A stretch of 64,000 bases of DNA, taken from positions 112,372 to 176,371 of the forward strand of contig JAFKMU010000038.1 of assembly GCA_017305195.1 (NCBI GenBank), read 5' to 3'. Source of the DNA: Verrucomicrobiota bacterium (lineage in GTDB: Bacteria; Verrucomicrobiota; Verrucomicrobiia; Chthoniobacterales; Terrimicrobiaceae). The notes beneath the pieces were generated by a model, which saw nothing but the letters and a program-made list of their open reading frames with translations, did not search any database and had not been told where the DNA came from. Shown in pieces: positions 25,631 to 34,125 of the stretch (positions are counted from its first letter, which is position 1; each line of letters opens with the position of its first letter). Both the position numbers and the translations under genes were made by a program.

Positions 25631-27256
25631 TCAAAGCTTGCCGGGGGTGGAGTTGATGACCTGGTCGGCGCGGTCGCGGGCGGCCTGGGCCTTGGGGTCC
25701 TGCGCTGGCTTTTGCCCGAAATGCTGTTCCCGCCGGAGTTGTTCCTGCTTGCGGAGTTGATCGACCGGGATGCGCTGGTGCCAGGGGGAAGGAGGCTGAC
25801 TGCGTGGGACGGGGGGCGCGTAGGCTTTTCTGGCCTGGTCGGTGGCGTCCTTGACGAGGAGGGCGTTGGACATCTTGTCCCAATCCTGCGGGGTGGCATC
25901 GTGATGTTGTTGCGCGAAGGCGATGTACTTTTGCTGCACGAAGAAGCAGCGGTTCGCGAAGTCGGCGCTGGCACGCGGGTCCGTGACGAGGTGCGGATCG
26001 ACGGGGTCGCGCCCGGTGGGGCCGTAGTCGCCGCGATCGGCGGCTTCCTGGAACTCCGTCAATTTGCGGGAAAGCTGAATCTCGCTGGCGGAGCGCGGCC
26101 GGCCCTCGACGAATCCCGCCGTCCAAACTTTTTGCAGGCTGTTGATCATCTCCATCTGCTGCTTGCGCGGCAGGAGGGAGATTTCCTCCTGAATCTTCCG
26201 GAGCCCGGACTGGCCGGGATCATTGCGGGGGTCGTAGGTCAATACGCCCACCTGCACCCTGGCGAGGGTGGGTCCATCCTTCGCGTTGTCGAAGGGACGG
26301 TCGGAGGCGAGATTGCGAACGACGAGATCGCGGGTTTGTTTGGGAAGCAAGCCGTAGCGTTTTTCGACGTCGTCTCCGCTCCGGATGATGCCGTCGCCGA
26401 TTTCTTTTTGCGCGGTGAAGTAGTCCCGGGCATTCACCCCGGCGACGCCGTGATCGACCTGGGCGTCGAGGCTGACGATCTGCTCGGGTGAGAGAGGTGC
26501 GAATTTTTGGGCGATGGTGCCGTCCGCCCTGGAAGCATCGAGTTCAGAGCGGAGGCGGCGGGGGTCATTCTGGAGGAGATGGGACAGCGCGTTGAGCTTC
26601 AGTGTATCGCCAGCCTTTTGGTCTTCGAGCCTGCGCTGCTCGGGTGCCCAGAACCGCCCTGCCTCCAGCTGGTCGCCGAGGCGTTTCGCCCCCTCGATGT
26701 CACCCTGCGCGATGGCCTGCTGATAACCTCCGACGAGCGTCACCATCCCTTTCTCAAAAGCCTGGCGCGTGGCGGCGATGTGGAGGGAGCCTTTGCGTTC
26801 GGCGACCCAGTTGAGCTGGTAACCATCCTCCTCGGGGGAGGCGCGGCGCGAGAGGGGGTACTTGGCGAGGGCCTCGTTGAGCTTCGGCAGGGCTTTCTCG
26901 AACTGCGGGACCCACTCGGACTCGGGCAGGCCCTCGGTCTGGGCGCTGAGGTTGGAATACCACTCGGCGCGAAGGGCCTGGCGCTGGCCTTTATTGATGG
27001 CGTCGTTGGCGTCGGACTTCATCTGCGCCCAATCGAGCGCGGCGGCGGCGAGCGGGCGTGCGAGCCCCTTCACCGACTCGGCGACGCGCTGGACGCCCTC
27101 GGCGGGACCGTCGAAGGCTCCCTGCTGGATGCCCGACTGGAGCAGGGTCTGCGTGACCCCGCCGAGATCGGGCGCGCTCGGGCCGCCGCTCATCACGGCG
27201 GGGTCGGCAAGGCGCTGCGGGGCATTGGGGATTTCCTGGAGATAGACTCGTGACAT
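25631..27256 (-). CDS. Podovirus internal virion protein-like (mid-size)
   Basis: 541 aa from ATG 27256. Largely helical and charged, without signal peptide: an N-terminal VYLQEIPNAPQRL, a long region rich in Ala/Gln/Glu, and a C-terminal RDRADQVINSTPGKL. Its place between the small Ala/Gln-rich virion protein and the giant polyvalent protein corresponds to T7-like gene 15 in the gp14-gp15-gp16 core series. Sequence alone does not prove this. Spacing to the next gene is one base, so the two are co-translated. Confidence 0.6.
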   Translation of the reverse strand: MSRVYLQEIPNAPQRLADPAVMSGGPSAPDLGGVTQTLLQSGIQQGAFDGPAEGVQRVAESVKGLARPLAAAALDWAQMKSDANDAINKGQRQALRAEWYSNLSAQTEGLPESEWVPQFEKALPKLNEALAKYPLSRRASPEEDGYQLNWVAERKGSLHIAATRQAFEKGMVTLVGGYQQAIAQGDIEGAKRLGDQLEAGRFWAPEQRRLEDQKAGDTLKLNALSHLLQNDPRRLRSELDASRADGTIAQKFAPLSPEQIVSLDAQVDHGVAGVNARDYFTAQKEIGDGIIRSGDDVEKRYGLLPKQTRDLVVRNLASDRPFDNAKDGPTLARVQVGVLTYDPRNDPGQSGLRKIQEEISLLPRKQQMEMINSLQKVWTAGFVEGRPRSASEIQLSRKLTEFQEAADRGDYGPTGRDPVDPHLVTDPRASADFANRCFFVQQKYIAFAQQHHDATPQDWDKMSNALLVKDATDQARKAYAPPVPRSQPPSPWHQRIPVDQLRKQEQLRREQHFGQKPAQDPKAQAARDRADQVINSTPGKL

Positions 27257-27297
27257 GGGAGTGTTAACAATTCAATGGTTGCGATGAGTCGGCATAA

Positions 27298-28071
27298 TCA
27301 CTTGGTTGCCGAGTAGACGGTCGAGGAGATGTCTCCCACGCCCTCGATGAGCGAACCGTAGGAGGCCACGCGATAGCCCTGAGCCTGCGCCTGACCTGAG
27401 GCGAGATTGATGTCGGCTCTCTGCAGATCGAGAATCTTGCCGACCTTTGCAGCGTCGCCCTCGTACTTCGCCACGGCTTGATTAAAGAGGGAGAATTTCG
27501 ACTGATAGCGTTCGTCGGTGGCTTTGCGCCGCCAGGCGCTGGCTTCGAGGTTGGCATCATAAAGGGCATCCTGCTGGCCGAGTTCCAGCAAGCCCCCCGC
27601 CTCGGCGAGGACGACTATCGGGCTGCCTTCGGTGGTGATGCCGGATTTCGCATAGGCAGCGCGTTTCGTCGCCATGGTGCGATCGGCCTCCTCGCGCATG
27701 CGGCGAATCTTTTCCTGAGCCTGCTGCTCGACGGCCTGAGCCTGCTGGTCGTAGGCGATGGCGTTGTTTTGCTGCTGCTGGTACTGGACCTGCGCGGCCT
27801 GCTGCCGCCAGAGGGCCTGCTGCTGGGCCATCCTAGACTGGACCTCGGCATTCTGGCGTTCGATGTCGTAGTTATAATCCGCAATGGCGCTGGCGGTCTT
27901 GGCCTGCTCCTGCTGCGAGTACATGCTCAGACCAGCGCCTGCTGCGGAGGCAGCTACCGAAGCAGCCATCGCTGTATAAAACGCAGCCGTGCTGATCGTC
28001 GTGGCTGACAGCGCGTACTCGAAGCGCATGGCATGATGGCCGTAGAGGTTCTCGATGTGTTGGATTCTCAT
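27298..28071 (-). CDS. Small internal virion protein-like (gp14-like position)
   Basis: 257 aa from ATG 28071; ATG 28029 (MRFEYALS) is an alternative. A hydrophobic Ala-rich segment (AFYTAMAASVAASAAGAG) is followed by a long Gln/Ala/Glu coiled coil (QQAQAVEQQAQEKIRRM) and a region with ASAWRRKATDERYQ. Composition and position match the small ejected core protein of podoviruses, which forms part of the DNA-ejection channel (inference). It starts 4 bp after the acetyltransferase gene. Confidence 0.65.
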   Translation of the reverse strand: MRIQHIENLYGHHAMRFEYALSATTISTAAFYTAMAASVAASAAGAGLSMYSQQEQAKTASAIADYNYDIERQNAEVQSRMAQQQALWRQQAAQVQYQQQQNNAIAYDQQAQAVEQQAQEKIRRMREEADRTMATKRAAYAKSGITTEGSPIVVLAEAGGLLELGQQDALYDANLEASAWRRKATDERYQSKFSLFNQAVAKYEGDAAKVGKILDLQRADINLASGQAQAQGYRVASYGSLIEGVGDISSTVYSATK

Positions 28072-28075
28072 AAGA

Positions 28076-28519
28076 TTACGTGGTGGGAAATGAGATGAGG
28101 TGCGTCACGCCCTCGTCAGTTTTTTGAAAGCCATGGCGCTCATGCAGCCGCACGAGAGCGGACTGGCGGGCGGTGGTAAGCATCACGCCGTAGCCGAAGT
28201 CGACGGCCCGCTGCTGGAGAAACTCGATGATGGCGTCGAGGGCGCGGAGCGAGTCCTTGGGCCGGTTGGCGGGTCGGGTCACGAGCCACTCGAGCATGCA
28301 GACGCCGACGGAGTTATCCATGTAGAGCCAGCCAGCGGCGGCGATGTCGTCCTCGTGTGCGAAGTAGGCGACTACGCCGAGCCGGGGCAGCGCCCCGACC
28401 GGAACAGCAGACCAGCCGTGCGCCTGCCACCAGGCGGAAACACGCTCGTAATCCCGGGCGGGGTCAAACTCCCGCAGGTAGGGCTTCATCGGGCGGTGCG
28501 GTGCGGCCTCAGTCTCCAT
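28076..28519 (-). CDS. GNAT-like acetyltransferase in phage tail region
   Basis: 147 aa from ATG 28519, overlapping the tail tubular B gene by 11 bp. GNAT features: an N-terminal strand (YLREFDPARDYERVSAWW), VVAYFAHEDDIAAAGWLY, the LEWLVTRPANRPKDSL segment at the acetyl-CoA loop position and a C-terminal LHERHGFQKTDEGVTHL. Small GNAT-like genes sit at this spot in several podovirus genomes. The target is unknown; it may modify a virion or host protein. Confidence 0.7.
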   Translation of the reverse strand: METEAAPHRPMKPYLREFDPARDYERVSAWWQAHGWSAVPVGALPRLGVVAYFAHEDDIAAAGWLYMDNSVGVCMLEWLVTRPANRPKDSLRALDAIIEFLQQRAVDFGYGVMLTTARQSALVRLHERHGFQKTDEGVTHLISFPTT

Positions 28520-30785
28520 AGACCTCCCACTTCAGGACGAGGTCGAGGACGGTGAGCGGCAGGGGCTGGGCCTGGCGCACGGCGATGTCGGCCGAGGTGG
28601 CGTGGCTGCCCGCAACGACGACGTTTTTGTCGCCGGTGAAGACGGGCGGGCTGGCATCCATGCGGTCGGCGGTGGAGCGGGAATAGACTGCTCCCCAGCG
28701 CGCGCCGCCGTCGCTGGAGACTTCGCCGCCGAGGGACTTGTGCAGGGAGAGGAGCATGCGGTGGATGCGTTTCTTGCGGCCCCGGGAGGCGCCCTGCTGG
28801 TCGGGCATCTCGAGCTTCATCGGGCGCAGGGTGGAGGTGAAGGGGAGCCCGGCGAGGATGGTGCCGGCGGGGGATTGCAGCGTGACGGCGCCGCCCGAGA
28901 CCTCGCGCCCGGGCGAGACCGCGCCGTCGGCGAGGATTTCCACGCCCTTGCCCTCGAGGTGATCGAGGCCGGAGACGGTGGCGGACTCGGGGGTATTGAC
29001 GATGCGGCGGGCGCAATCGAGGTACCACCAGTGGACCTTGTCCTCCTGCTCAAAGGTCTCGCGGAAGTCGGTGCGGAAGCGCTCGATGTAGCGCACGTCC
29101 TGGCCGTCGATGGTGCGGCGCACGGCGACCCAGACCTCGTCCGCGCCATTCGCGCCATAGGTGGTGGCGACGCTTTCAAATGCGCCGTCGGTAGTGTGGC
29201 GGTGCCAGCCGACGACGTTTTGCAGGCGTTCGTAGGTCATGCCGACGAGCTGGCCCGCGCCGGTGATGGTCCAGTAAATGGCGTCGGGCTGCTGCTGGAA
29301 GGCGCACTCGAGCACCTCGCCGCGGGTGATGTGCTCGGAGAGGAGCGTGAGATCCTGCGCGACCCAGCCGTCTTTCTCAAAGGAGTAGACGAGCTCGCGC
29401 ACCTTGCGCCCCTGGCGTTGGACGAAGAGGACGACGTCGTTGATGATGAGGGCGCGGAGGGACTTTGACCCGTAGCTGGACTGGCGGGCGGCGCGCACGT
29501 TGGTGGGCGTGAGGGCGGAGTTGCTGTCGCTGCTGCCGAGCGTCCACTCGTCGCCAGCGGTGCCGATGAGGAGCTGGTCCTGGGAGAGGAGCCACTGGAT
29601 GGGATTGGACTCCTGCGCGGAGAGGGTGAAGAACAACCCGGAGTCGTCCAGCGAGGAGACGCGGAAGTTTTCAAAGTCGTCGATGACGCTGCCCCAGAGC
29701 GACTGCGGGCGCGCGCTGGTGCCGCCAAAGTAGAGCCGCTGCTCGTGCAGGGTGACGGTGCGCGGGTAGCCGCGGCGCTGCGACCATGCGCCCTCGGCCC
29801 AGGCCTTCGTCGCGGTGGCGGCGGTGAGGGAGTTCACCACGTCGGCCTTCGCATGGGTGGAGTCGGTGACCTCGGTGATCTTCACAAAGCCGTACTCGCG
29901 CGATTGCACGGCCTCGAGCCGCGCGGTGCCAGAGCCGGAGGAAAAGGCGACGGTGAGGCGCAGGAGGACCTCCTTGTTTTCCTTGCCCGTGGCGGAGACG
30001 TTGCGGTTGCTCTCGGAGGCAAAGGAGCGAATGGTCTCCCACGTCGCGCCGCCATCCTCGCTGCGCTGCACCTGGAGGGTGCCCGCCCACGTGCCGTAGG
30101 TGGTGATTTCCCAGCTGCCGATGACGGCGAGGGAGGACGAGGTATTACTGGCGGTGATGGAGACGGTCACCGAGGCATTGGCCCGGGCGTGAGCGATCTG
30201 CCAGTACGCGCCGACGTGCCCGGCCTCAAAGGTCGCCGCCGATGCGGTGAGCGTGATGCCGGTGCCCGTGGTGGCGCTGGGCGTGATGGTGGTCGGGTCG
30301 GTATTGTCATCAAGGAAGGCGGGCCAGTCCCACGCGACGGGCGCAAAGGTCCAGTCGGTATCCGACTTGCGCGTGAGCTTGCGCGGCTCGTGCGCGGGGT
30401 GGACGAAGTACATCACGTCATTGATCTGCACGTACTGGAGATCGCGCAGCTCGCTCTCAAGGTAGGGCGTGGCGAGTTCCAGGGGCGAGCCGCTCACGGT
30501 GACCGGGACGCCATTGGACCAGAAGCGGACGTATTCACGGCCAAACTCCAGGACGAACCGAGTGGTGATGGAGAAGTTGAACCCGATGAGGCGGCAGCGT
30601 GAGTCGGCGTGCTTTGCCCGGCCAAGGTACTCGGTGCCGGGACGCCGGTAGACGCCGCCGTAGGGCAGGATGATGAAATTCTCGAGCAGGCGGCAACCGG
30701 AGGCGTACTTCTCCAGGTCGCTGCGGGCGTCGAGATAGGGCGAGATTTCTCCCGCGTTGAAGCTGGGGATGAGCTGATACGGCAT
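28509..30785 (-). CDS. Tail tubular protein B (T7 gp12-like)
   Basis: 758 aa from ATG 30785 (MPYQLIPSFNAGEISPYL); the open frame extends upstream but the start is set by this conserved N-terminus. Typical landmarks: SGCRLLENFIILPYGGVYRRPGTEYLG, here read in parts, then GFNFS, LYFGGTSARPQSLWGS, SDSNSALTP and KVRELVYSF, all characteristic of podovirus tail nozzle proteins. It forms the tail tip with the gp11-like adaptor encoded directly upstream. Confidence 0.85.
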   Translation of the reverse strand: MPYQLIPSFNAGEISPYLDARSDLEKYASGCRLLENFIILPYGGVYRRPGTEYLGRAKHADSRCRLIGFNFSITTRFVLEFGREYVRFWSNGVPVTVSGSPLELATPYLESELRDLQYVQINDVMYFVHPAHEPRKLTRKSDTDWTFAPVAWDWPAFLDDNTDPTTITPSATTGTGITLTASAATFEAGHVGAYWQIAHARANASVTVSITASNTSSSLAVIGSWEITTYGTWAGTLQVQRSEDGGATWETIRSFASESNRNVSATGKENKEVLLRLTVAFSSGSGTARLEAVQSREYGFVKITEVTDSTHAKADVVNSLTAATATKAWAEGAWSQRRGYPRTVTLHEQRLYFGGTSARPQSLWGSVIDDFENFRVSSLDDSGLFFTLSAQESNPIQWLLSQDQLLIGTAGDEWTLGSSDSNSALTPTNVRAARQSSYGSKSLRALIINDVVLFVQRQGRKVRELVYSFEKDGWVAQDLTLLSEHITRGEVLECAFQQQPDAIYWTITGAGQLVGMTYERLQNVVGWHRHTTDGAFESVATTYGANGADEVWVAVRRTIDGQDVRYIERFRTDFRETFEQEDKVHWWYLDCARRIVNTPESATVSGLDHLEGKGVEILADGAVSPGREVSGGAVTLQSPAGTILAGLPFTSTLRPMKLEMPDQQGASRGRKKRIHRMLLSLHKSLGGEVSSDGGARWGAVYSRSTADRMDASPPVFTGDKNVVVAGSHATSADIAVRQAQPLPLTVLDLVLKWEVYGD

Positions 30786-30790
30786 GGTCT

Positions 30791-31387
30791 TTAGATCCCT
30801 CCGCGGCGGGCACGCACAAAATCGCTCTCGACCCAGGCCGGGCGCACGGCGGGGCGGCCCTCCAGCGCATCGGCGCGCATGGCGAGGGGTTTGGTGATTC
30901 TCTCGTACTCGGTGAGCAGGCGCTCGACCTCGGAGGTGCTGCCGGTGAGGGGCTTCGCCAGGCGGGTGGCGATTTTCAAGGCCAGGGCCTCGACGAAGAG
31001 CGGCGGAAACAGCGCGGCATCCTCCACGCGGCGCAGGTAGCGCACGGCGCATTCCTCGTCATTCGTGAGCAGGCGGCCGCCCTCGACCTCGTAGCGGCCC
31101 TCGCGCTTCGAAACATCGTGGCCATTGAGCTGGAGGATGCGCAGGCAGTCGGCGGGGAGCTGATACTGCCAGGCCCAGCCAAAGGCGGGAGCCTCGGCGA
31201 GCCGCGAGAGGACGGCGCGGCGGATGGCGAAATTCCACGGGTGACTTTGTATCACCTCGTCCCGCGTCTGGTCGTAGAAGCGTTTGCAGAATTGCGCCTC
31301 GCGCGAGTCGTCGTCGAGGCTCATGAGTTGATCCTCGCCGAGGTGGGCCAGGGCGAGGTTGCAGATGGTGGTCGGGTTTGCTGCCAT
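30791..31387 (-). CDS. Tail tubular protein A / head-to-tail adaptor (T7 gp11-like)
   Basis: 198 aa from ATG 31387. NLALAHLGEDQLMSLDDDS, then RFYDQTRDEVIQSHPWNFA and WQYQLPADCLRIL are the signature blocks of podovirus gp11-like adaptor (gatekeeper) proteins, which connect portal to nozzle. Five bases separate it from the gp12-like gene. The portal it should bind is absent from this module. Confidence 0.88.
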   Translation of the reverse strand: MAANPTTICNLALAHLGEDQLMSLDDDSREAQFCKRFYDQTRDEVIQSHPWNFAIRRAVLSRLAEAPAFGWAWQYQLPADCLRILQLNGHDVSKREGRYEVEGGRLLTNDEECAVRYLRRVEDAALFPPLFVEALALKIATRLAKPLTGSTSEVERLLTEYERITKPLAMRADALEGRPAVRPAWVESDFVRARRGGI

Positions 31388-31486
31388 GATGATTTGTATT
31401 AGGGAATGCAGGAGCGGGGGCTCCGGGCTGATTGCCGCACCCCGGCGCGGGGCCGGGATGCGGGGTATCAACCAGGACGCCAGCCC

Positions 31487-31948
31487 TTACGGGAGAAGGT
31501 AGGCGATGCTGAAGCGCACCACCTTGCCCGCCGTCACCGTGCCGCTGGAGAGGGCCACGGTCGCCTTCACGGTCGCCGTATCCTTCGTCACCGGAGTGCG
31601 CACGACCACGCTGGTCGCCGCAGCCGCCGTCACCGCCGAGGAGGCGGCGGAGGCGATCGCCACGCTGGTCGCAGAGTAGCGGTCATCGTCCAGCGCGTCG
31701 CCGAGCTTGGCGATCGCCGTGCCGGTGCCGCCGGTGCCCTCGCTCGCCACCCAGCTGCGCTCGGGGAGCACGATCGCTCCCACGGGCAGCGTCACGACGT
31801 CGATCACGTCGCTGGCGGCCAGGGCCGTCGTGGTTGTATAGACAGCCTCCGCAATCCGGAGGTCGCCCGTCACCTTGTTGCCATCGCCGCGGTCCCGAGG
31901 ATTGCTCGAGCTCTGCGCGGTCGCCACGTCAGTTTTCACTGTTGCCAT
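31487..31948 (-). CDS. Small virion protein downstream of capsid, possibly head decoration
   Basis: 153 aa. Ala/Thr/Val-rich beta protein (YTTTTALAASDVIDVVTLPV; VVRTPVTKDTATVKATVAL) with no signal peptide. Its position directly after the major capsid gene and its composition suit a decoration or head-fibre protein; the family was not identified. Confidence 0.6.
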   Translation of the reverse strand: MATVKTDVATAQSSSNPRDRGDGNKVTGDLRIAEAVYTTTTALAASDVIDVVTLPVGAIVLPERSWVASEGTGGTGTAIAKLGDALDDDRYSATSVAIASAASSAVTAAAATSVVVRTPVTKDTATVKATVALSSGTVTAGKVVRFSIAYLLP

Positions 31949-31985
31949 GATGTTTCTTGATTTCTAAGGATTCCTCGCCGGTCGC

Positions 31986-32888
31986 TTAGACCGTCTCGTC
32001 GCAGTAGATGATGCCCACGCGGGCCTCCTCGTCGCGGGTCGCGCCGAGCACGCCCACGGAACGCACCTGGAGCGCGTGCGACTGCATGGGCAGGATGTCC
32101 ATGCGGGTCTGCTTGCCGCTGTCGGAGAGGCGCAGGCCGTTCTTCGCCCAGAAGACCACCTGGCGCACGCCGCCCGAGATGGGCAGCACCTTGCTCGACA
32201 CGCGCTTGAAGGTGAAGCCGAGGAACTTGTTCACCTGGCCGTCGACCAGCGCCTGCACGGCGTTGTAGTCCTTGCTGCCGATCTCGACGGAACGCAGGAG
32301 GTCCTGGAGCTGCTTCGCGCAATAGGCGACGGTGCGGGGCTCCATGTCGTCGACGTCGTTGTCGTCGAGGATGTACTTCGCCCGGCGCAGCTTGCCGATG
32401 GTGAGGCCGCTGTTGGCGGCGGTGCCGCTCTCGACGTAGTTCACCGCGACCGTCTGAGAGGTCGGCAGGGAAACGACGCTCGTGCCGTTTTCACCCGTGT
32501 AGGCATCGCCCACGGCGGCCTGCAGGATGATGCTGTCGGCGAGCCGGGCATAGGCGGCCGCCTGGGCCTCCATGAGCTGGCTCGACGGCAGGCTGATCTC
32601 GCCGAGGAACTTCTCATCCCACTCGTCGAAGACCTTGGTGTCGTCGAAGGGGAACGGGCGCAGCCAGCGCTTCTCGAGGCTGAGGTCGCTCACTCGCGTG
32701 GCTCCCGCGCGCTCGGTCACCCGCTGAAACTCGACCGTGCCGATTTTGTTGTAGCTCTTCTCCTTGCCGTCGATGTTGTCGAGGATCACCTGATCCTTGA
32801 GCAGGGAGATTTTCTGCTGGGCCTTGTGGCTCCAGTTTGTCTCGTATTCCGTCACATAGTAGTCCGGAATGCTCTTGATAGCTGCCAT
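31986..32888 (-). CDS. Major capsid protein
   Basis: 300 aa. Reads as a phage capsid protein of the podovirus HK97-fold type: N-terminal helical arm (HKAQQKISLLKDQVILDN), central FDEWDEKFLGEISLPSSQ, RRAKYILDDNDVDDMEPR, and a C-terminal QSHALQVRSVGVLGATRDE with GIIYCDE. It is preceded by a conserved motif (33026-33041) but not by the expected portal and scaffold genes. Confidence 0.83.
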   Translation of the reverse strand: MAAIKSIPDYYVTEYETNWSHKAQQKISLLKDQVILDNIDGKEKSYNKIGTVEFQRVTERAGATRVSDLSLEKRWLRPFPFDDTKVFDEWDEKFLGEISLPSSQLMEAQAAAYARLADSIILQAAVGDAYTGENGTSVVSLPTSQTVAVNYVESGTAANSGLTIGKLRRAKYILDDNDVDDMEPRTVAYCAKQLQDLLRSVEIGSKDYNAVQALVDGQVNKFLGFTFKRVSSKVLPISGGVRQVVFWAKNGLRLSDSGKQTRMDILPMQSHALQVRSVGVLGATRDEEARVGIIYCDETV

Positions 32889-33025
32889 AAGATTTCTCTT
32901 TCTCTTGGTTGGAATTGGTTCGCCCCTCGGCCGACTGGATTATCTGCAACCGCGCAGGTCCCAGCCTTCGGGAATCGCCGTGGGCGGGCTCACCAGGAGT
33001 TCTCCGCTCGACATTCCTAATTATG

Positions 33026-33041
33026 CATTTTTAAGGAGAAA
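33026..33041 (-). promoter_or_regulatory. Phage start-site motif, copy c
   Basis: TTTCTCCTTAAAAATG on the minus strand. The same TTTCTCCTTA occurs just before the small terminase start (36135-36150) and before the tail fibre start (41525-41542). Here the ATG opens only a three-codon frame (M-H-N-stop), which may be the scar of a lost gene start 138 bp upstream of the capsid gene. The surrounding 32889-33189 holds no convincing gene. Confidence 0.45.
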
Positions 33042-33189
33042 CAGACAGCCTAAATCCGGCCCGGATCGCTAATACTCGCTCAAACCCTGCAACCCATGCC
33101 AGGGAGGCAGGTTTCCAGGCGCTGAGAATCCGCCGCACCCGCGCTGACCCACCACGGCCCGCATACCCACGGGGCGCACCATGTTGACT

Positions 33190-33209
33190 TTTTGAGCATT
33201 TTTGAGCAT
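33190..33209 (+). promoter_or_regulatory. Two tandem 10-bp operator-like repeats upstream of TA genes
   Basis: TTTTGAGCAT occurs twice head-to-tail, 9 bp before the antitoxin ATG. TTGACT at 33184 could be the -35 box. RHH antitoxins autorepress through such short repeats, so this is a candidate operator. Confidence 0.5.
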
Positions 33210-33218
33210 CTTTGCGCC

Positions 33219-33449
33219 ATGTCAGAAACCACCACGCTCTTTCGCGCCCGGGTATCCACCGCACGCCTGCGCAAGGCGGAAAAGGTCTTCGCCCGCCTCG
33301 GCATGAAGCCCGGCGATGCGTTCAATATCTTCCTCGCCCAGGTCGAACTGCGCAATGACCTGCCCTTTGCCATCACCACCCAGCCGGAGCGGCTGCTGAC
33401 CACCGCCGAGCAGGGCAAGGCCTGGGACAAAGCCCTCGGTGAATACTGA
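33219..33449 (+). CDS. RelB/DinJ-like ribbon-helix-helix antitoxin
   Basis: 76 aa from ATG 33219. The N-terminal half has the DinJ/RelB pattern (LFRARVSTARLRKAEKVFARLG, in order strand-helix-helix) and KPGDAFNIFLAQVEL, with the C-terminal toxin-neutralising tail (LPFAITTQPE). It is the only plus-strand unit inside the phage block. It overlaps the toxin gene by 11 bp, so translation is coupled. RelB/DinJ proteins usually pair with RelE/YafQ toxins, not MazF. Confidence 0.8.
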   Translation: MSETTTLFRARVSTARLRKAEKVFARLGMKPGDAFNIFLAQVELRNDLPFAITTQPERLLTTAEQGKAWDKALGEY

Positions 33450-33762
33450 GCCTCGCCCTGGCGAGATCTGGACGGTCGATTTCGGGCTCGCCGCCAAGCA
33501 GCGCCCCGTACTCATCCTGGCCTACCCGCAACCGGCCGACGCGAGAGCGCTCGTGGTCGTCGTCCCGCTCACCTCACAGTTGCGCGGCCTGCGCGGGGAG
33601 GTGGATATCGGAAAGCCTCGCTGGTTGCCGAAGCACTCCGCCGTGAACATCCAGGGCTTTGCCAGCATCGACCAGCACGCGCTGATCCGACGATTGGGGA
33701 AATTGCCCGAAGCTCAGTTGGCGGAGATCAAGGCCGCCATCTGCGAATTGCTGGATCTTTAG
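33439..33762 (+). CDS. MazF/PemK-family endoribonuclease toxin
   Basis: 107 aa from GTG 33439. N-terminal RPGEIWTVDFG, KQRPVLILAYP and VVVPLTSQLRG are the classical MazF/PemK strands, with the Arg of the RPV segment and the Thr of PLTS at the catalytic positions. It cleaves mRNA at short motifs when released from the antitoxin. The stop overlaps the convergent phage gene's stop within 4 bp, so insertion or deletion trimmed the phage DNA precisely to that gene's end. Confidence 0.87.
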   Translation: MNTEPRPGEIWTVDFGLAAKQRPVLILAYPQPADARALVVVVPLTSQLRGLRGEVDIGKPRWLPKHSAVNIQGFASIDQHALIRRLGKLPEAQLAEIKAAICELLDL

Positions 33763-34121
33763 CGCCGATAACGCGCCACCCGCGCCAGCGGCCAGAAGCG
33801 CAAACCGCTCTTCAGCCCCCTCTCCCACCCGATCCAAGGAAGCGAATACGGAAAGAGGTGCAGCTGCGAGCGCCAGTCCCCCGCCAGCGCAGCGAGGAAC
33901 CACGCGTCCTGCTCCTCCCGGGCGAAAACCCGCCACGGGTCGACGATCTCCTCCAGGCTCGCGCGGCGCGAAACGGGCCGCCCCATCACAAAGACCGTGG
34001 GGGTGTTGAAAACATAGCCGTGCTGCAAATAGCCATCGAGCTCCTCACGGAACGACAGCCGCGCGGGCTGGGTACGGTACATCTCCGCGATCCGGCACAC
34101 GGGCGGCTCGTTATGTTCCAT
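33759..34121 (-). CDS. Phage protein downstream of terminase, unknown function
   Basis: 120 aa from ATG 34121, 4 bp after the large terminase stop. Soluble, rich in Arg/Trp/Leu (DPWRVFAREEQDAWFLAALA; WIGWERGLKSGLRFWPLA), basic C-terminus RVARYRR. No family is recognised; it holds the terminase-portal spacer position. Its stop codon overlaps that of the convergent MazF gene. Confidence 0.6.
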   Translation of the reverse strand: MEHNEPPVCRIAEMYRTQPARLSFREELDGYLQHGYVFNTPTVFVMGRPVSRRASLEEIVDPWRVFAREEQDAWFLAALAGDWRSQLHLFPYSLPWIGWERGLKSGLRFWPLARVARYRR

Positions 34122-34125
34122 AAGG

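Noticed and set aside
25631..27256. Long plus-strand open frames overlapping the phage genes (for example 26507-27253, 23596-25098)
   Set aside because: They are antisense shadows of GC-rich minus-strand genes; no start context and no domain pattern, whereas the minus-strand proteins are coherent.
32940..33014. 24-codon frame (MSSGELLVSPP...) upstream of capsid
   Set aside because: Too short and without ribosome site or homology; could be leftover of deleted genes but cannot be supported.
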